Source: SIG673 sp964570105
GTDB lineage: Bacteria > Bacillota > Clostridia > Oscillospirales > CAG-272
DNA length: 7,702 nucleotides
NCBI GenBank assembly: GCA_964570105.1
Contig: CAZMWM010000091.1
Location: 1 to 7,702 of the forward strand
Direction of reading: 5' to 3'
Part shown: positions 1 through 6,629 of the stretch, one piece after another
How positions within the stretch are numbered: position 1 is the stretch's first letter
Layout: every line of letters begins with the position of its first letter
The notes under the pieces: model-generated
Told to the model about the DNA's origin: nothing
The model's database searches: none
What the model saw: the letters and a program-made list of their open reading frames with translations, nothing else
Program-made: the position numbers and the translations under genes

Positions 1-84
1 TTTAAGTGCTTTGGTGTGGCTTTTTACCCTTCGCACATATTGTAAAACTTTTTTCCAAACGTCTGTGAGGAGCTTTGTTTTCAC

Positions 85-113
85 TTGACAAACGCTTTCC
101 TTTATGCTATAAT
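85..113 (+). promoter_or_regulatory. Sigma-A promoter for the fkp-GH127 unit
   Basis: A -35 box TTGACA lies at 85-90 and a -10 box TATAAT at 108-113, separated by exactly 17 bases. TGC just before the -10 makes it an extended -10 promoter. All twelve box positions match the consensus. Transcription should start near base 120, which gives a leader of about 40 nt before the ATG at 161. Activity is inferred from sequence alone. Confidence 0.9.
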
Positions 114-142
114 TGGCTTAGAAAAAACGGAGCATCTCTTAC

Positions 143-148
143 AGGAGA
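143..148 (+). promoter_or_regulatory. Ribosome binding site that selects the fkp start
   Basis: AGGAGA at 143-148 lies 12 bases before ATG 161. An in-frame TTG at 149 would extend the protein by four residues, but it directly abuts the Shine-Dalgarno sequence and leaves no spacing for initiation. ATG 161 is therefore preferred. Confidence 0.75.
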
Positions 149-160
149 TTGATCTTTCAT

Positions 161-3100
161 ATGAACTACCGATATAAAACGCTGTTCTTGAAGCAAAGCT
201 ACGGACAGGCGCTCAGCGACTACGAAAACGCGCTCGGCGACAACGCGACATCTCCCCCGGCGTGGGATCACGTCGTACTGACCGCCTCAAGCGAGGAGCA
301 AGCGGAGGGCTTCAGAGCACAACTCGACCGCAGGCTTCGGAGCGGAATGCTTCCGCGCGGAACGAAATACACCGTCGTTCCCGATCCCGACGGAAAACGG
401 ATCGGATCCGGCGGAGCGACCTTGAATGCGCTCCGCGTTATAGCGAGGGAGCATGCCGCCGATAACGTCGGGGACGACCTTGCGTCCGTCGCCAACACTC
501 TAAAGGATATGCGGATACTCTGCATCCATTCCGGAGGCGACAGCAAAAGAGCACCCCAATACAGCGTATGCGGAAAGCTTTTTTCTCCGATACCGCGACT
601 GCTTCCGAACGGGCTTTCATCAACACTGTTCGACGAGATAATGATGACCGCGTTACCCGTAGCGGCAAGGATGCGCGACGGTATGCTCGTCTGCTCCGGC
701 GACGTGCTTTTGCTTTTCGATCCTTTGCAGTTAGATCTTTTCACCGAAGGCGCGGCGGCACTCTCGGTCAAAGCCGCGGCAGAGCTTGGGGCACGACACG
801 GCGTGTACAGATCGGACGGCAAGGGCTTTGTCGGAAGCTTTTTGCATAAAAAGCCGTTATGCGAGCTTGAGAAAGCCGGAGCGATAGACAGCGACGGTTG
901 CATAGATATAGATACGGGAGCTGTGCTTCTTGACGGAAGGCTTACATCCTCTCTATGCTCGCTCGCCATCTCCGATACAGAAAACGAACTGATAAACGAA
1001 CGCGTCCGCCTTTCGTTTTACGCGGATATATCGTATCCGATGTCAGCGGATGCAACGCTTGAAAAATATTTACTCGAAACGCCCGAAAACACTTATTCGG
1101 ATGAACTTACGTCGGCACGAAAGCGGCTGTGGGAGCTTCTTTCGCCGATACGGATGAAGCTCATAAGCTTTTCCCCGGCAAGATTTCTGCATTTCGGCAC
1201 GACAGCTGAGCTACTGGGATTTATGACGGACGAGCTTGAGGAATACGAATGTCTCGGCTGGCACCCTCACGTCGGGGTATACACCGAGAGCGAGCTGCCG
1301 CCGCGCCTTGTAGCAGTAAACAGTCACATAGGACGCGATCTGAAAGCGGACGGCAACTGCTATATCGAAAACAGTATCATCTCAGACGGTGTTTGCATAG
1401 GCTCAAATTGCATCGTCTCCGGAGCACGCGTTCCAAAAGGCGCACGCATTCCGGACGGAGCTGTCATTCACTGCGTGGCACTCAAAAACGGTCGTTGGGT
1501 GGCAAGAGCGTACGGTGTAAACGACGATCCAAAGTTACCCTATCATTTCGGCAAACGGCTCGACCGTCCGCTGTGGAGCGCGGAGCTGTTCCCGATCCGT
1601 TCCACGCCCGAGGAAGCGTTTTGCGCGACATTGCAAGCTTTTCGCGACGGTTTTGACCAAGCTTTTGCGACCGAAGGTGAGCTTATAAGCCTCGAGCGCT
1701 CGTTTTCGGATGCGGACGGAGGAGCAACGCTGTCACACAACGAAACGCTTTCCGAGAGGATAGCGACCGAGAGATACCTTGCTCGTATCAAAAAAGGAGA
1801 TGCATTCTCAAGCATCAATGCAGAGCTTCCGGAAACGGCTGACACCGCCCGTACCGAACGTATCGTCTCACGGGTGACCGAGCTTGCCGACGCTATATCG
1901 CCGTCAAACATCTCGGAGCTTGCCTTTAAGGAGAAGATATACTATTGTCTTTCCTTCCGCTCCCGTATCAACACCGATGCTATGCGAGAAAAGGCTTTCG
2001 GAGCGGTTGCCGACACGGTAAACAGACACGCTCCGCGTTTAGCTCCCCCCCATCCGGGAATCGGAACAAAGAGAAACGTATGTCTGCATCTGCCTCTGCG
2101 CGTCAATTTCGGCGGAGGATGGACAGACACTCCGCCGTATTGCCTTGAAAAAGGCGGATGCGTCCTTAACGCCGCGATAGCTTTGGACGGTAAACTTCCC
2201 GTAACGGTCAGAGCCGAGCTTTTGGATGAACGCAAGCTCGTGCTCGCATCCGAGGACAAGAGCGCCGTTTTGACCTTCAGCGAAGCCGCACATCGCGGAC
2301 TGTACTCTCTTACCTCCCCCGGAGATCCGATCTCGATACACAAGGCGGCGCTTGCTGTTTGCGGTCTGCTTCCGTTCTGCCCCGAAGGCAAAGAGGAGAT
2401 GTCCGACGGCACAGGCGCGACGGACGCACTCGGAGATCTGTTCGACCGTTTGGGTGGCGGCATTCTGCTGACGACAAAGGTCAACGTGCCCGAAGGCAGC
2501 GGTCTCGGAACAAGCTCCATACTCGCGGCAGGCTGTGTCCGTGCACTGTGCGAGCTGCTCACCGTCCCCCTCTCATCGGACGAGCTGTGGAGGTGCGTGC
2601 TTTCAATGGAGCAGATGATATCCACGGGCGGAGGCTGGCAGGATCAGATAGGCGGACTTACCAAAGGAATAAAGCTTGTGACATCAATACCCGGCATCGT
2701 ACAGGAGCCGTGCACAAAGCAACTCACGCTCGATACCGAGACGCTCAAGGAGCTTGAAGAGCGGTACGCCGTAATATACACGGGACAAAGACGCCTTTCA
2801 AGGTCGCTCGTGCGCGAGGTCATGGGCAGATATATAGCCGCAGAAACGGACGCGCTCGGGATACTAAAAGATATCGGAGGGCTTGCCACGCGTATGAAGG
2901 ATGCTCTCGAAAAAGGTGATATCGACGGGTTTGCCGCTCGCCTTAATGAGCATTGGCGGCTTTTAAAAGCCCTCGATCCCGAAAGCACCAACGAATGCAT
3001 CGAAGCGATATTCGACGCTATCGCTCCGCTGATATCCGGTAGGATGATATGCGGCGCCGGCGGAGGCGGATATCTCCAGGTCATACTGAAGCGCGGCGTC

Positions 3101-3184
3101 GATCGCACAAGGCTCGATAACTGCTTAAGGCTCGCCTTCGGAGACGGAGATATACGGGCATCACGGTGCACGTTCATCCTGTAA
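161..3184 (+). CDS. fkp: Bifunctional L-fucokinase / L-fucose-1-phosphate guanylyltransferase
   Basis: This 1007-residue cytoplasmic enzyme should turn free L-fucose into GDP-L-fucose: ATP-dependent phosphorylation to fucose-1-phosphate, then transfer of GMP from GTP. The N-terminal half is the guanylyltransferase, with GSGGAT at residues 82-87 and the GGDSKR motif at 125-130. A left-handed beta-helix-like stretch of short repeats covers about 388-440. The C-terminal half is a GHMP kinase with all three family motifs: RVNFGGGWTDTPP from 647, the ATP-binding GSGLGTSS at 779-786, and GAGGGGY at 965-971; GGGWQDQ also occurs at 823-829. The order matches Bacteroides Fkp, which is about 950 residues, so this one is slightly longer, probably in the linker. 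No signal peptide is present. Known Fkp also accepts sugars related to L-fucose, such as L-galactose and D-arabinose, so the true substrate could differ. It is the first gene of a likely two-gene unit. Confidence 0.94.
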   Translation: MNYRYKTLFLKQSYGQALSDYENALGDNATSPPAWDHVVLTASSEEQAEGFRAQLDRRLRSGMLPRGTKYTVVPDPDGKRIGSGGATLNALRVIAREHAADNVGDDLASVANTLKDMRILCIHSGGDSKRAPQYSVCGKLFSPIPRLLPNGLSSTLFDEIMMTALPVAARMRDGMLVCSGDVLLLFDPLQLDLFTEGAAALSVKAAAELGARHGVYRSDGKGFVGSFLHKKPLCELEKAGAIDSDGCIDIDTGAVLLDGRLTSSLCSLAISDTENELINERVRLSFYADISYPMSADATLEKYLLETPENTYSDELTSARKRLWELLSPIRMKLISFSPARFLHFGTTAELLGFMTDELEEYECLGWHPHVGVYTESELPPRLVAVNSHIGRDLKADGNCYIENSIISDGVCIGSNCIVSGARVPKGARIPDGAVIHCVALKNGRWVARAYGVNDDPKLPYHFGKRLDRPLWSAELFPIRSTPEEAFCATLQAFRDGFDQAFATEGELISLERSFSDADGGATLSHNETLSERIATERYLARIKKGDAFSSINAELPETADTARTERIVSRVTELADAISPSNISELAFKEKIYYCLSFRSRINTDAMREKAFGAVADTVNRHAPRLAPPHPGIGTKRNVCLHLPLRVNFGGGWTDTPPYCLEKGGCVLNAAIALDGKLPVTVRAELLDERKLVLASEDKSAVLTFSEAAHRGLYSLTSPGDPISIHKAALAVCGLLPFCPEGKEEMSDGTGATDALGDLFDRLGGGILLTTKVNVPEGSGLGTSSILAAGCVRALCELLTVPLSSDELWRCVLSMEQMISTGGGWQDQIGGLTKGIKLVTSIPGIVQEPCTKQLTLDTETLKELEERYAVIYTGQRRLSRSLVREVMGRYIAAETDALGILKDIGGLATRMKDALEKGDIDGFAARLNEHWRLLKALDPESTNECIEAIFDAIAPLISGRMICGAGGGGYLQVILKRGVDRTRLDNCLRLAFGDGDIRASRCTFIL

Positions 3185-3249
3185 TATCAGACGAAACGGT
3201 CGCGTTACCGATAAAATAAAATGCATCATTTTCAAAGGAGAATTTCGAT

Positions 3250-5532
3250 ATGAACACTTCCATCGCAGTAAAACACGCGCTCGCATCCCCGTTTTATCAA
3301 AGAAGAGAGCATACGGATAAGCTTTTTACGCTTCCGGAAGGCTCTGTAAAGCTCACGGGGTACATAGACGATGCCATACGCTTCGTCGAAAAGCATCAGC
3401 TCCTCGATCCCTCGCTGTGGAAAAGATTTGTCGATCAGTTCAGAGATACCGTGCCGAAGGCTGACGACGCCAACAACGGCTGGAGAGGCGAGTATTGGGG
3501 AAAGATGATGCGCGGAGCGTGTTTCACCTACGCTTATACGCAAGACTCCACCCTGTACGAATGTCTCGAGACTACCGTACGCGATATGATGACCGCTCAG
3601 GATGCGCTTGGGCGTATATCCAGCTATTCCGTGGAGAAGCAATATAACGGATGGGATATCTGGAGCAGAAAATACGTGCTTCTCGGTATGCAGTATTTCA
3701 TAGAGATCTGCAAGGACAGCAAGCTCGTGTCCGAGCTGACCGCCTCGATGAAGCGTCAGGTGGACTATATGCGCTCAACGCTCGGTCACGGCGAGGGAAT
3801 GATAGAGATAACCGACGCCACGACGCATTGGAACGGACTGAACTCAAGCTCCCTGCTTGAGCCGATCGTCCGCCTGTACACACTGACCGGCGAAAAAGAA
3901 TATCTTGATTTTGCGGAATATATCATCTCCTGCGGCGGCACCAAGGGACAGAATATATTCGAGCTTGCAGTCGAAGGCAAGCTTTATCCGTACCAGTATA
4001 ACGTCACCAAGGCATACGAGATGATGAGCTGCTTTGAAGGCTTGCTCGAATATTACAGGGTAACGGGAGAGGAAAAATGGCGTACGGCAGTGATAAACCT
4101 CGCCAACCTGATAGCCGACTCCGATATCACCGTTATAGGCTCGGCAGGCTGTACGCACGAGCTGTTTGACCATAGCCGCATCCGCCAGCTGACCACAGAA
4201 TATCTCGGAGTTATGCAGGAGACCTGCGTGACCGTAACGTGGCTCAAATTCTGTTATCAGGTGCTCTGTCTCAGCGGAGACGTAAGATTTGCGGACGAAA
4301 TGGAGCGCTCCATCTACAACGGAATGCTCGGCTCCATAAATTACGACCTCCACGAAGGAAACGGCGGCTTCCCCTTCGACAGCTACAGTCCCCTTCTCTT
4401 CAATACGAGACTGACGGGCGTCGGCGGCTGGCAGGTAATGGCTGACGGCTCGGCATACGGCTGTTGCGCGTGTATCGGCTCCGCAGGCACCGGCATCATC
4501 CCCAAATATGCGGCTATGCTCAACGCGAGCGGTATAACTGTAAACCTTTACGCCCCTATGAGCGTGAGTGCGCAGACGCCCTCGGGTGCACCTCTTTGTC
4601 TTGAGCTTTCCACGGATTATCCGCTCACGGGAAAGATATCGCTTAGGCTCAAGCTTGAGCGTTCCGAAAAGCTTTCAGTCGCTCTCCGCATTCCGTATTG
4701 GTCGGAAAAAACGTCGCTTTCCGTGTGCGGCGAGACGATAAATGCGACCGCCGGCTCGTATGTAAGCATCGAGCGAGTATGGAACGACGGAGACACGGTG
4801 CTTCTCGAGCTTGATATGCGTTGTAAGGTCATATATCCCGACACGGATGAGTATGCCGACAAAAACTCCAAATATCACGTCTCACTGCGGAGAGGACCAC
4901 TGGTGCTCGCAAGAGATGCACGCTTGCCGGGAGATATAGAAGAGCCGGTAAGCTTTGCCCCCGACGCCGAAGGATATGTTCCCTGCGAGCCGTCGGACGC
5001 GGCGGACTTCGAGCATTTTTACTGCTTTGCGGTGACCGATGCGAACGGCAAAAGGATAGAGACTGTCGATTACCCCTCAGCCGGCAGAACGTGGGATAAG
5101 CGTTCGCTCACGACGGTATGGATGCCGACGAAGAACTATTGGAGCGTTGATATCTCCTCTCCGGTACACATCATCTGTCCGAGCATATGGGAGGATGACG
5201 GCTTCTTCTATCCCTTCGAGACCGCCGCACATACGATCGAGGTGCACAAGGATGCCCCCACGGCATTCGCGCTCGAGCCGGTCGGAAACGGCAGATATCT
5301 GATACGCCTCGTCGAGAGCGGAAGATATCTCGATCATGATGGAAATGCGGTCATAACGACACCAAACGGCTGTGAATGGACCGTTGAAAAATTTGCACTC
5401 GACCGTTACCGCTTCACCTCAACCGACGGCTTGTTCCTCAAGGGCGCCTACAGAACGGGCGACGCGCTGACCGTCGGCGGCGAAGGACCGCGTCCGACGC
5501 AGGGCTTTACCTTCGTGCTTAAAAACCTCTGA
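3250..5532 (+). CDS. GH127-type glycoside hydrolase (beta-L-arabinofuranosidase family) with ricin-like tail
   Basis: This 760-residue protein belongs to the former DUF1680 group, now GH127 and relatives, which are retaining hydrolases with a Zn-bound cysteine nucleophile. The signature residues are present: ETC (Glu324, Cys326) and YGCC (Cys405, Cys406) match the Zn ligands Glu338, Cys340, Cys417 and Cys418 of Bifidobacterium HypBA1. Glu304 in HELF is the likely acid/base, equivalent to HypBA1 Glu322. Other family-like stretches are HWNGLNSSSLLEP and KAYEMMSCFEGLLEYYRVTG. HypBA1 has 658 residues; the extra part here, about 670-760, has two ricin/beta-trefoil-like motifs (YLIRLVESGRYLD, then RYRFTSTDGLFL). 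No signal peptide is seen, so it should act inside the cell on imported glycosides. AAAGGAG at 3234-3240 sits 9 bases before the ATG. The gap from fkp is 65 bases with no terminator, so co-transcription is likely. The exact substrate cannot be set; the family also includes an aceric acid hydrolase. Confidence 0.9.
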   Translation: MNTSIAVKHALASPFYQRREHTDKLFTLPEGSVKLTGYIDDAIRFVEKHQLLDPSLWKRFVDQFRDTVPKADDANNGWRGEYWGKMMRGACFTYAYTQDSTLYECLETTVRDMMTAQDALGRISSYSVEKQYNGWDIWSRKYVLLGMQYFIEICKDSKLVSELTASMKRQVDYMRSTLGHGEGMIEITDATTHWNGLNSSSLLEPIVRLYTLTGEKEYLDFAEYIISCGGTKGQNIFELAVEGKLYPYQYNVTKAYEMMSCFEGLLEYYRVTGEEKWRTAVINLANLIADSDITVIGSAGCTHELFDHSRIRQLTTEYLGVMQETCVTVTWLKFCYQVLCLSGDVRFADEMERSIYNGMLGSINYDLHEGNGGFPFDSYSPLLFNTRLTGVGGWQVMADGSAYGCCACIGSAGTGIIPKYAAMLNASGITVNLYAPMSVSAQTPSGAPLCLELSTDYPLTGKISLRLKLERSEKLSVALRIPYWSEKTSLSVCGETINATAGSYVSIERVWNDGDTVLLELDMRCKVIYPDTDEYADKNSKYHVSLRRGPLVLARDARLPGDIEEPVSFAPDAEGYVPCEPSDAADFEHFYCFAVTDANGKRIETVDYPSAGRTWDKRSLTTVWMPTKNYWSVDISSPVHIICPSIWEDDGFFYPFETAAHTIEVHKDAPTAFALEPVGNGRYLIRLVESGRYLDHDGNAVITTPNGCEWTVEKFALDRYRFTSTDGLFLKGAYRTGDALTVGGEGPRPTQGFTFVLKNL

Positions 5533-5558
5533 TCACCTAATAACACCCATAATATTCT

Positions 5559-5597
5559 AAAAACGGCTGTGACGTTCAAAGCGTCTCAGCCGTTTTT
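5559..5597. terminator. Bidirectional intrinsic terminator between convergent genes
   Basis: An 11-bp stem, AAAAACGGCTG (5559-5569) with CAGCCGTTTTT (5587-5597), is extended after one T-T mismatch by GACG/CGTC around a 7-base loop (5575-5581). T runs follow the G+C-rich stem on both strands (5593-5597 on plus, 5563-5559 on minus), so it can stop transcription from either side. The minus-strand gene's stop codon (5578-5576) lies in the loop. Confidence 0.9.
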
Positions 5598-6373
5598 ATA
5601 AATTCCTCAAGCGCACCTTCAAGCTCTGCAAACTCGGGATGCCACTTCTTTTCCCATTCCAAGGAAAAATACCCACAGTATCCGTCACCAAGCATCTGTT
5701 TCATTATCCGCGCGATGGGTATATCGCCCCTGCCTATCTGCGTAAGCGAGCCGTCGCGCGACGATACGTCTTTCACGTGTACGTGACGGATATGCTCCCT
5801 GACCGCGAAATAAAACTCCATCCAATTATCCGAGTATACCCTGTGCGTATGCGCGATATCCCATATGATGCCGAAATTCTCCCACCTCTCAGCCTGCTCG
5901 ATAACCGCAAGAACTCTCGCGGCAGTGTTGATATCACCGTGCACCTCAAGCAGAACACCGACGTTTCCTACCTTGCGCCCCGTCTCGCATAATGAAGCTA
6001 TAGCGGAGCCGATGCGCTCGATACAGCTTTTTTCGTCCCCGACGATATTATTTCCAAACACTCTGATGTACGGTATGCCCAACCTCGAAGCGATATCGAT
6101 ACAGGCTTTTCCTTCCTCAAGCGCCGTACTGTATCGCGTGGGATCGTGAAAGGCGCAGGACGTCCCGAGCACCACCGGACGCACTCCGCTTCTCTTAAAC
6201 GCCGCAAGCGTTTTTTCGGTGTTTTCGGGCTGAAATTCCGATATCAAGCGGTTATCAAGCTCCCCACCGATACCCCGAAGCTCCAGCCCTGTGATATCAT
6301 ATCTCCGCGCCAATCGCAAAATATCTTCAAAAGACCTGTCTGCACAACCCAACGTCGAAAACGCAAGCTTCAT
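5576..6373 (-). CDS. Sugar phosphate isomerase/epimerase-like TIM-barrel protein
   Basis: This 265-residue cytoplasmic protein is a complete member of the xylose-isomerase-like TIM-barrel superfamily (AP endonuclease 2 / IolE type). Four likely metal ligands stand at the ends of successive strands: Glu143 in LLEVHGD, Asp172 in IIWDIAHTH, His199 in HVHVKD and Glu239 in FSLEWE. This Glu-Asp-His-Glu set is typical of metal-dependent ketose epimerases and isomerases in the family. The N-terminus (MKLAFSTLGC) begins directly with strand 1, as expected. GGGGAGG (6387-6381) precedes the ATG by 7 bases. The substrate cannot be told from sequence; sugar, inosose and hydroxypyruvate enzymes all share this fold. 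It converges on the GH127 gene with 43 bases between stop codons, and its last six codons form one arm of the shared terminator. It has its own promoter, so any link to fucose or arabinose use is inferred from position. Confidence 0.87.
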   Translation of the reverse strand: MKLAFSTLGCADRSFEDILRLARRYDITGLELRGIGGELDNRLISEFQPENTEKTLAAFKRSGVRPVVLGTSCAFHDPTRYSTALEEGKACIDIASRLGIPYIRVFGNNIVGDEKSCIERIGSAIASLCETGRKVGNVGVLLEVHGDINTAARVLAVIEQAERWENFGIIWDIAHTHRVYSDNWMEFYFAVREHIRHVHVKDVSSRDGSLTQIGRGDIPIARIMKQMLGDGYCGYFSLEWEKKWHPEFAELEGALEEFIKTAETL

Positions 6374-6510
6374 CCGTCATCCTCCCCGAAAAACTGCGCC
6401 GTCAGTAGCTTCGGCTCCCATTTCACCCGAGCGCCAAGCGCACTCATTTGTACCGCATACCGAGTACATAATACCGAGTACCGCGCCATATTATACGCTC
6501 TTTTCATCAT
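6370..6510 (-). CDS. Possible small leader ORF, 46 codons
   Basis: An ATG at 6510 opens a frame of 46 codons whose TGA overlaps the ATG of the isomerase gene in the ATGA arrangement typical of translational coupling. The product would start MMKRAYNMAR and end QFFGEDDG. No Shine-Dalgarno sequence precedes the ATG, which lies only about 11 nt after the predicted transcription start. The middle is encoded by a short direct repeat, so the frame may be open by chance. No protein family is recognised. Confidence 0.22.
   Translation of the reverse strand: MMKRAYNMARYSVLCTRYAVQMSALGARVKWEPKLLTAQFFGEDDG
6429..6445 (-). other. Small hairpin in the isomerase leader
   Basis: GCGC (6441-6438) and GCGC (6434-6431) pair around a 3-base TTG loop in the minus-strand transcript, with two further pairs after a bulge. 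A weaker GCCG/CGGC stem (6415-6412 with 6401-6398) is followed by five T (6393-6389) just before the ribosome binding site. Neither matches a riboswitch consensus that I recognise. Confidence 0.35.
6457..6481. repeat. Tandem 11-bp direct repeat in the isomerase leader
   Basis: ATACCGAGTAC occurs at 6457-6467 and again at 6471-6481, identical and 14 bases apart. Partial GTACCGC copies flank it at 6450-6456 and 6478-6484. It lies roughly 40-65 bases downstream of the predicted start of transcription. It could be a regulator binding site or a small sequence repeat; no known operator is recognised. Confidence 0.6.
6490..6495 (-). promoter_or_regulatory. Possible secondary -10 element
   Basis: A perfect TATAAT lies downstream of the main isomerase promoter, but no good -35 box is found 16-18 bases upstream. 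If used, transcription would start near 6483, at the edge of the ATACCGAGTAC direct repeat. Confidence 0.25.
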
Positions 6511-6527
6511 AACCGAACTACAAACTA

Positions 6528-6556
6528 ATTCTACCACATCTAAAGAGCAATGTCAA
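6528..6556 (-). promoter_or_regulatory. Sigma-A promoter for the isomerase gene
   Basis: On the minus strand TTGACA (6556-6551) and TAGAAT (6533-6528) are 17 bases apart, with TGG before the -10 as an extended element. Only one of twelve box positions departs from consensus. The start would be near 6521, leaving a leader of about 148 nt. It sits just downstream of the lipoprotein gene's terminator, so the two minus-strand genes form separate units. Confidence 0.8.
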
Positions 6557-6590
6557 CGGTATATTGAATATCTTCGCATCTTATATCTAA

Positions 6591-6622
6591 AAATCTCGTC
6601 GAGCTTTTACCCAACGAGATTT
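6591..6622 (-). terminator. Intrinsic terminator of the LRR lipoprotein gene
   Basis: AAATCTCGT pairs with ACGAGATTT over 9 bp. In the transcript four more inner pairs, two of them wobble, can leave a 6-base loop. The minus strand then reads TTTTT at the stem end. It begins 8 bases after the stop codon. Confidence 0.75.
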
Positions 6623-6629
6623 AGAAGCG

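Noticed and set aside
1..84. The tail of an upstream gene: one plus-strand frame is open from base 2 to a TGA at 88.
   Set aside because: The stretch is short, matches no family I recognise and ends inside the promoter; no terminator or start signal supports it.
91..106. A possible CcpA cre site in the fkp promoter spacer (AAACGCTTTCC).
   Set aside because: Only one half resembles the cre consensus; the other half fails at several fixed positions on either strand.
149..160. TTG at 149 as the fkp start.
   Set aside because: It touches the AGGAGA Shine-Dalgarno sequence, leaving no spacing; ATG 161 is better placed.
268..969. A 233-codon minus-strand open frame within fkp.
   Set aside because: It is opposite a well-supported catalytic domain, Ser/Pro/Ala-rich in the manner of antisense frames, and lacks a start signal. 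Other long frames opposite fkp and the GH127 gene were dropped for the same reason.
3218..3232. An AAAATG/CATTTT hairpin between fkp and the GH127 gene.
   Set aside because: The stem is six mostly A-T pairs with no T tract, too weak for a terminator; it may only modulate access to the nearby ribosome binding site.
6374..6521. A T-box or cobalamin riboswitch in the isomerase leader, suggested by GCGGTAC and GGTGAAA stretches.
   Set aside because: The conserved T-box sequence and the ordered cobalamin core motifs are not present, and the leader is too short for either.
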